NCBI RefSeq assembly: GCF_019510245.1
Contig: NZ_JAEKKT010000159.1
Location: 50,674 to 114,673 of the forward strand
From: Streptomyces sp.
GTDB taxonomy: Bacteria > Actinomycetota > Actinomycetes > Streptomycetales > Streptomycetaceae
Direction: 5' to 3'
Length of the DNA stretch: 64,000 bases
A program made the translations under genes and the position numbers. The notes beneath the pieces were generated by a model, which did not search any database, was not told the origin of the DNA, and saw nothing but the letters and a program-made list of their open reading frames with translations. Below are positions 60,617 to 64,000 of the stretch, one piece after another; positions within the stretch are counted from its first letter, which is position 1, and each line of letters opens with the position of its first letter.

Positions 60617-63364
60617 GTGTTCCCTCGCCGTGCCCCCGGACACCGCCTCGCCACGGCCGCCGTGGCCCTGGGACTGCTCTGCTCACTCAACACCAGCGCC
60701 TGGGCCGGGGCCCGCGACCCGGCCCACGCTTCCACCGGGATCACCCGTGTGCCGTCCGCCGCCGGGTCCGCCACCCCGCTGTCGGGCTATGCGATCCGGT
60801 CGACGGCCGACGTGGGCGACTCCGCGTCGGCGGTCTCCTCCCCCGGTTACCCGACGCAGGGCTGGTATCCGGCGGGGCCCCGCTCCACGGTCCTGGCCGC
60901 GCTGCTCGCCGACGGCGTCTACCCCGACCCGTTCGTCTCCACCAACCAGCAGCAGATCCCCAAGGCGCCCTTCCAGGTGCCCTGGTGGTACCGCAGCGAC
61001 TTCTCGGCGGCCGACCCCGCGCAGCGCACCTACCTCGACTTCAGCGGGGTGATCTCGGCGGCCGACGTGTACGTGAACGGCCGTCAGGTCGCCACCACCG
61101 CCGACGTCGCCGGTGCCTACACCCGGCACGAACTGGACGTCACCTCGCTGGTGAAGGCCGGCACGAACACGGTCGCCTTCCGCATCCAGCCCAACAACCC
61201 CAACAAGAACCTCACCATGGGCTGGCTCGACTGGCTCCAGCCGCCGCCCGACCAGAACATGGGCATCGTCCGGGACGTCCTGGTCCGGCGCGGCGGCCCG
61301 GTCGCGCTGCGCGACGCGCACGTGGTGACGAAGCTCGCGGTGCCGTCCCTCGCGACGGCGGACCTGACCGTGAAGGCGCAGGCCCGCAACGACTCGGAAG
61401 CGCCGGTCACCGCCGAGGTCTCCGGCACCGTCGCCGGGGTGACCCTCACCCGGTCGGTCCAGCTCGCCGCCCACCAGGCCACGACCGTCACCTTCACCCC
61501 GGCCGACACCCCCGGTCTGCACCTCGCCTCCCCGAAGGTGTGGTGGCCGGCGGGCATGGGCGGCCAGCCGCTCTACGACCTCGACCTCACCGCCTCCGTC
61601 GCCGGCACGGCGTCGGACACCGCGCACGAGAGCTTCGGCATCCGTGACGTCCGGGCACCGCTGAACGCCGACGGCGCCCGCCAGTACTCGATCAACGGCC
61701 GCCGGCTGCTGATCAAGGGCGGCGGCTGGTCGCCGGACGAGTTCCTGCGCTGGGACCGCGCCTACGCCGAGGACCGCCTCAAGTACGCCGTGGACCTGGG
61801 CCTCAACGCCATCCGCCTGGAAGGCCACATCGAGCCCGACGAGTTCTTCGACCTCGCCGACCACCTCGGCGTCCTCACCCTGCCCGGCTGGGAGTGCTGC
61901 GACAAGTGGGAGGGGCAGACCAACCCCGGCGAGAGCGGCGAGAAGTGGACCGCCGCCGACTACCCGGTAGCCCAGGCCTCGATGGCCGCCGAGGCCGCCC
62001 GGCTGCGTGACCACCCGAGCGTGATCTCCTTCCTGATCGGCAGCGACGCCGCACCCGACGCGAAGATCGAGAAGAACTATCTGGACGCCCTGGACGCCGC
62101 CGACTGGTCCGTCCCGGTGGTTCCCGCCGCCTCGGACAAGTCGGCGCCTCAGCTGGGCAGTTCCGGCATGAAGATGACCGGCCCCTACGACTGGGTCCCG
62201 CCCGGCTACTGGTACGCCAAGCGCGAGGGCGGCGCCACCGGCTTCAACTCGGAGACCAGCGCCGGACCGGACATCCCGACCCTCGACACCCTGCGCCGGA
62301 TGATGACCCCGGCCGAACTCGACACCCTCTGGAAGAACCCGGACGCCAAGCAGTACCACCGCTCGCCGTCCGCGACCTTCGGCACCCTGAAGGTCTACGA
62401 CGCCGCCCTCACGGGCCGCTACGGCGCCCCGAAGAGCCTCACCGACTACGTCCGCAAGGCCCAGCTCGCCCAGTACGAGAACGTCCGCGCGCAGTACGAG
62501 GCGTACGAGCGCAACCAGACCGACGCCTCGAAGCCCTCGACCGGGGTGATCTACTGGATGTTCAACAGCGGCTGGACGTCCCTGCACTGGCAGCTGATGG
62601 ACCGTTACCTCGACCAGGGCGGCGCCTACTTCGGCGCGAAGAAGGCCAACGAGCCGCTGCACGTCCAGTACTCCTACGACGACCGCTCGGTGGTCGTGGT
62701 GAACAACCGGCACACGCCGGCGGCCGGGCTCACCGCGCGGGCCACCCTCTTCAACCCCGACGGCACGCAGAAGTACGACAAGGCCGTCACCGGTGTCTCG
62801 GTCCAGGGCGACGGCGCGCACGGCACCGCCCTCACGCTGCCGGCGTCGGTGTCCGGGCTGTCGTCCACCTACCTGGCGCGGCTGGTCCTCACCGACGCCG
62901 ACGGCAAGGAGGTGAGCCGCAACGTCTACTGGCTCTCCACCCGGCCCGACACCCTCGACTGGACGAAGACCGACTGGTGGCACACGCCGACGACGAGCTA
63001 CGGCGATCTGTCCGGGCTCTCCTCGATGGCCCAGGTCCCGGTCACGGCGACGGCGTCGACGACCGAGGCCGACGGCACCTCGACCACCACGGTCACCGTC
63101 CGCAACACGGGCACCGGGAAGACCCCGGCCCTGCTGACGGACGTCCATCTGGTCGACGCGAACGGCAGGCCCGTGCTGCCGGTCCGGTGGTCGGACAACG
63201 AGGTCAGCCTGTGGCCGGGCGAGTCGGCGACCCTGACGGCCACCTACCGGACCGCCGACCTGCACGGCGCCACGCCCCAGGTGCGGGTCTCCGGCTGGAA
63301 CGCGGTGGAGCGGACGGTTCCGGCGGGCCTGCCGGAACCGTCCGTCCCGCTCAGCTCACGTTGA
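60617..63364 (+). CDS. Exo-beta-D-glucosaminidase (GH2, CsxA-like), secreted
   Basis: The 915-residue protein begins with a signal peptide (RLATAAVALGLLCSLNTSAWA) and follows the GH2 plan: sugar-binding jelly roll (WWYRSDFSAADPAQRTYLDFSGVISAADVYVNGRQV), immunoglobulin-like domain, and TIM barrel (INGRRLLIKGGGWSPDEFLRW). Glu546 in GFNSETSAGPDIPT is the expected nucleophile, and Asp477 in FLIGSDAAPD lies in the acid/base region, by comparison with CsxA. It removes glucosamine from the non-reducing end of chito-oligosaccharides. GTG 60617 follows GGAG at 6 bases. Its 3' end overlaps the convergent next gene by 14 bp. Confidence 0.93.
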   Translation: MFPRRAPGHRLATAAVALGLLCSLNTSAWAGARDPAHASTGITRVPSAAGSATPLSGYAIRSTADVGDSASAVSSPGYPTQGWYPAGPRSTVLAALLADGVYPDPFVSTNQQQIPKAPFQVPWWYRSDFSAADPAQRTYLDFSGVISAADVYVNGRQVATTADVAGAYTRHELDVTSLVKAGTNTVAFRIQPNNPNKNLTMGWLDWLQPPPDQNMGIVRDVLVRRGGPVALRDAHVVTKLAVPSLATADLTVKAQARNDSEAPVTAEVSGTVAGVTLTRSVQLAAHQATTVTFTPADTPGLHLASPKVWWPAGMGGQPLYDLDLTASVAGTASDTAHESFGIRDVRAPLNADGARQYSINGRRLLIKGGGWSPDEFLRWDRAYAEDRLKYAVDLGLNAIRLEGHIEPDEFFDLADHLGVLTLPGWECCDKWEGQTNPGESGEKWTAADYPVAQASMAAEAARLRDHPSVISFLIGSDAAPDAKIEKNYLDALDAADWSVPVVPAASDKSAPQLGSSGMKMTGPYDWVPPGYWYAKREGGATGFNSETSAGPDIPTLDTLRRMMTPAELDTLWKNPDAKQYHRSPSATFGTLKVYDAALTGRYGAPKSLTDYVRKAQLAQYENVRAQYEAYERNQTDASKPSTGVIYWMFNSGWTSLHWQLMDRYLDQGGAYFGAKKANEPLHVQYSYDDRSVVVVNNRHTPAAGLTARATLFNPDGTQKYDKAVTGVSVQGDGAHGTALTLPASVSGLSSTYLARLVLTDADGKEVSRNVYWLSTRPDTLDWTKTDWWHTPTTSYGDLSGLSSMAQVPVTATASTTEADGTSTTTVTVRNTGTGKTPALLTDVHLVDANGRPVLPVRWSDNEVSLWPGESATLTATYRTADLHGATPQVRVSGWNAVERTVPAGLPEPSVPLSSR

Positions 63365-64000
63365 GCGCGGTGTCGTCGATGACGAAGGACGTCTGGAGGG
63401 TCGAGCCCTCGACACCGGTGAACTTGATGGTGGCCGTGGTTCCGGCCAGGGAGGAGACGTCGAAGCTCTTGAGGACGTATCCGGAGGACGCGTTGAGGTT
63501 CGAGTACGTGGCCAGGGTGGTGGATCCGGCGGTGACCGTCAGCTTGTCGTAGGCGGTGCTGGTGGTGGTCTCCGCGGTGTCCACGTGCAGATAGAAGCTG
63601 AGCGTCGCGGAGCAGCCGGACGGGATGGTCACCGACTGGGACAGGGTGTCGGTGTGGGCGGACCCGTAGCCGTCGAGCCAGGCCTTGTAGGAGCCGGTGC
63701 GGGCCGCCTCGCTGCTGGAGTTGGTGATGACCCCGCTGCTGCCGGTCCAGGTGGTGTTGCCGGACTCGAAGCCGGGGTTGCCGAGGAGCTGGGCGGAGGT
63801 GCAGGTGCCACCGCCGCCCCCTCCGCCGCCGCCACCGCTGCTGCCGCTGGACGCGCCGGTGAGCCAGGCGGTGGCGTTGAGGGCGAGGGCGGCGTTGGTG
63901 GCGCCGCTGTCGTTCCAGCCGTCGTACAGGGTGTTGCCGGACTGGCCGGTGCCGTCGTCGATGGGCGAGCTGTCGCCCCAGAACGCGACCCGGCCGCTGC
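63351..64000 (-). CDS. Secreted modular protein, C-terminal part (cut by window edge)
   Basis: The frame is open from the window end to the TGA at 63351-63353 (215 residues visible). It starts in GRVAFWGDSSPIDDGTGQSGNTLYDGWNDSGATNAALALNATAWL, which looks like the end of a secreted hydrolase domain. A linker of nine glycines follows, then a C-terminal beta-sandwich module (TCTSAQLLGNPGFESGNTTWTGSSGVI ... GCSATLSFYLHVDTAE) resembling carbohydrate- or substrate-binding modules of Streptomyces exoenzymes. The catalytic part lies outside the window, so the enzyme cannot be named. Confidence 0.75.
   Translation of the reverse strand, partial: SGRVAFWGDSSPIDDGTGQSGNTLYDGWNDSGATNAALALNATAWLTGASSGSSGGGGGGGGGGTCTSAQLLGNPGFESGNTTWTGSSGVITNSSSEAARTGSYKAWLDGYGSAHTDTLSQSVTIPSGCSATLSFYLHVDTAETTTSTAYDKLTVTAGSTTLATYSNLNASSGYVLKSFDVSSLAGTTATIKFTGVEGSTLQTSFVIDDTALNVS

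Overview
The window reads as a stretch of Streptomyces chromosome. Base composition is very GC-rich with strong G/C at codon third positions, GTG and TTG starts are common, and the gene content is typical of the genus: the melC1-melC2 tyrosinase pair, a 2-methylisoborneol operon with its encapsulin shell gene, a SigB/SigF-type sigma factor, a SpoIIE-type PP2C phosphatase, a streptophobe-family membrane protein and a mycothiol-dependent formaldehyde dehydrogenase. Both window edges cut genes: a covalent-FAD cholesterol oxidase on the left and a secreted modular protein on the right.

Layout. 0-9 kb: cholesterol oxidase C-terminus, an SDR/LysR divergent pair, a TetR-MFS efflux operon with twin operators, an FAD monooxygenase, and melC1-melC2. 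A 173-bp inverted-repeat element (MITE-like) sits exactly between the two convergent stop codons at 3.0-3.2 kb. 8-16 kb: RNase H-like protein, VOC proteins, an alcohol dehydrogenase, then the 2-methylisoborneol operon (family 2B encapsulin, terpene cyclase, GPP methyltransferase). 16-24 kb: a sigma-B-type factor behind two tandem sigma-B-like promoters, an RsbW-like ATPase, a DUF6777-type protein whose repetitive tail is frameshifted, streptophobe, and an FHA-FHA-ABC transporter. 24-38 kb: assorted metabolic genes (aldo/keto reductases, carotenoid oxygenase, adenosine deaminase), a BlaI/M56 pair, a broken aldehyde dehydrogenase, an ECF sigma/DGPF pair and an acyl-CoA dehydrogenase homologue.

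38-53 kb is the most coherent part: a choline/glycine-betaine catabolic locus. It encodes choline dehydrogenase (betA), betaine aldehyde dehydrogenase, a betaine ABC importer (its binding-protein gene is frameshifted as written), a Rieske betaine-demethylase-like oxygenase with its own Rieske ferredoxin and FAD reductase, a dimethylglycine dehydrogenase-like enzyme, and S-(hydroxymethyl)mycothiol dehydrogenase, which would remove the formaldehyde released by demethylation. An IclR regulator lies in the middle. Six promoters in this locus, including that of iclR itself, carry a previously unlisted 36-bp composite site: two 17-bp imperfect palindromes related to GTTGCG-N5-CGCAAC, always separated by exactly 2 bp. 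I propose this as the IclR operator of a self-contained choline-to-formaldehyde regulon; it is the main discovery candidate here.

53-64 kb: a PAS-GAF-PP2C-HATPase phosphatase, an SPW-repeat membrane protein, an ArsR-SRPBCC fusion, an APC amino-acid permease diverging from a ROK regulator, and a GH2 exo-beta-glucosaminidase. The ROK/permease intergenic region and the glucosaminidase promoter share a palindromic operator, linking the three genes.

Three genes show reading-frame breaks (DUF6777 tail, one aldehyde dehydrogenase with an internal deletion, the betaine-binding protein). The deletion is biological; the other two could be real or sequence errors. All function calls are from reading translations and motifs; no database search was possible.
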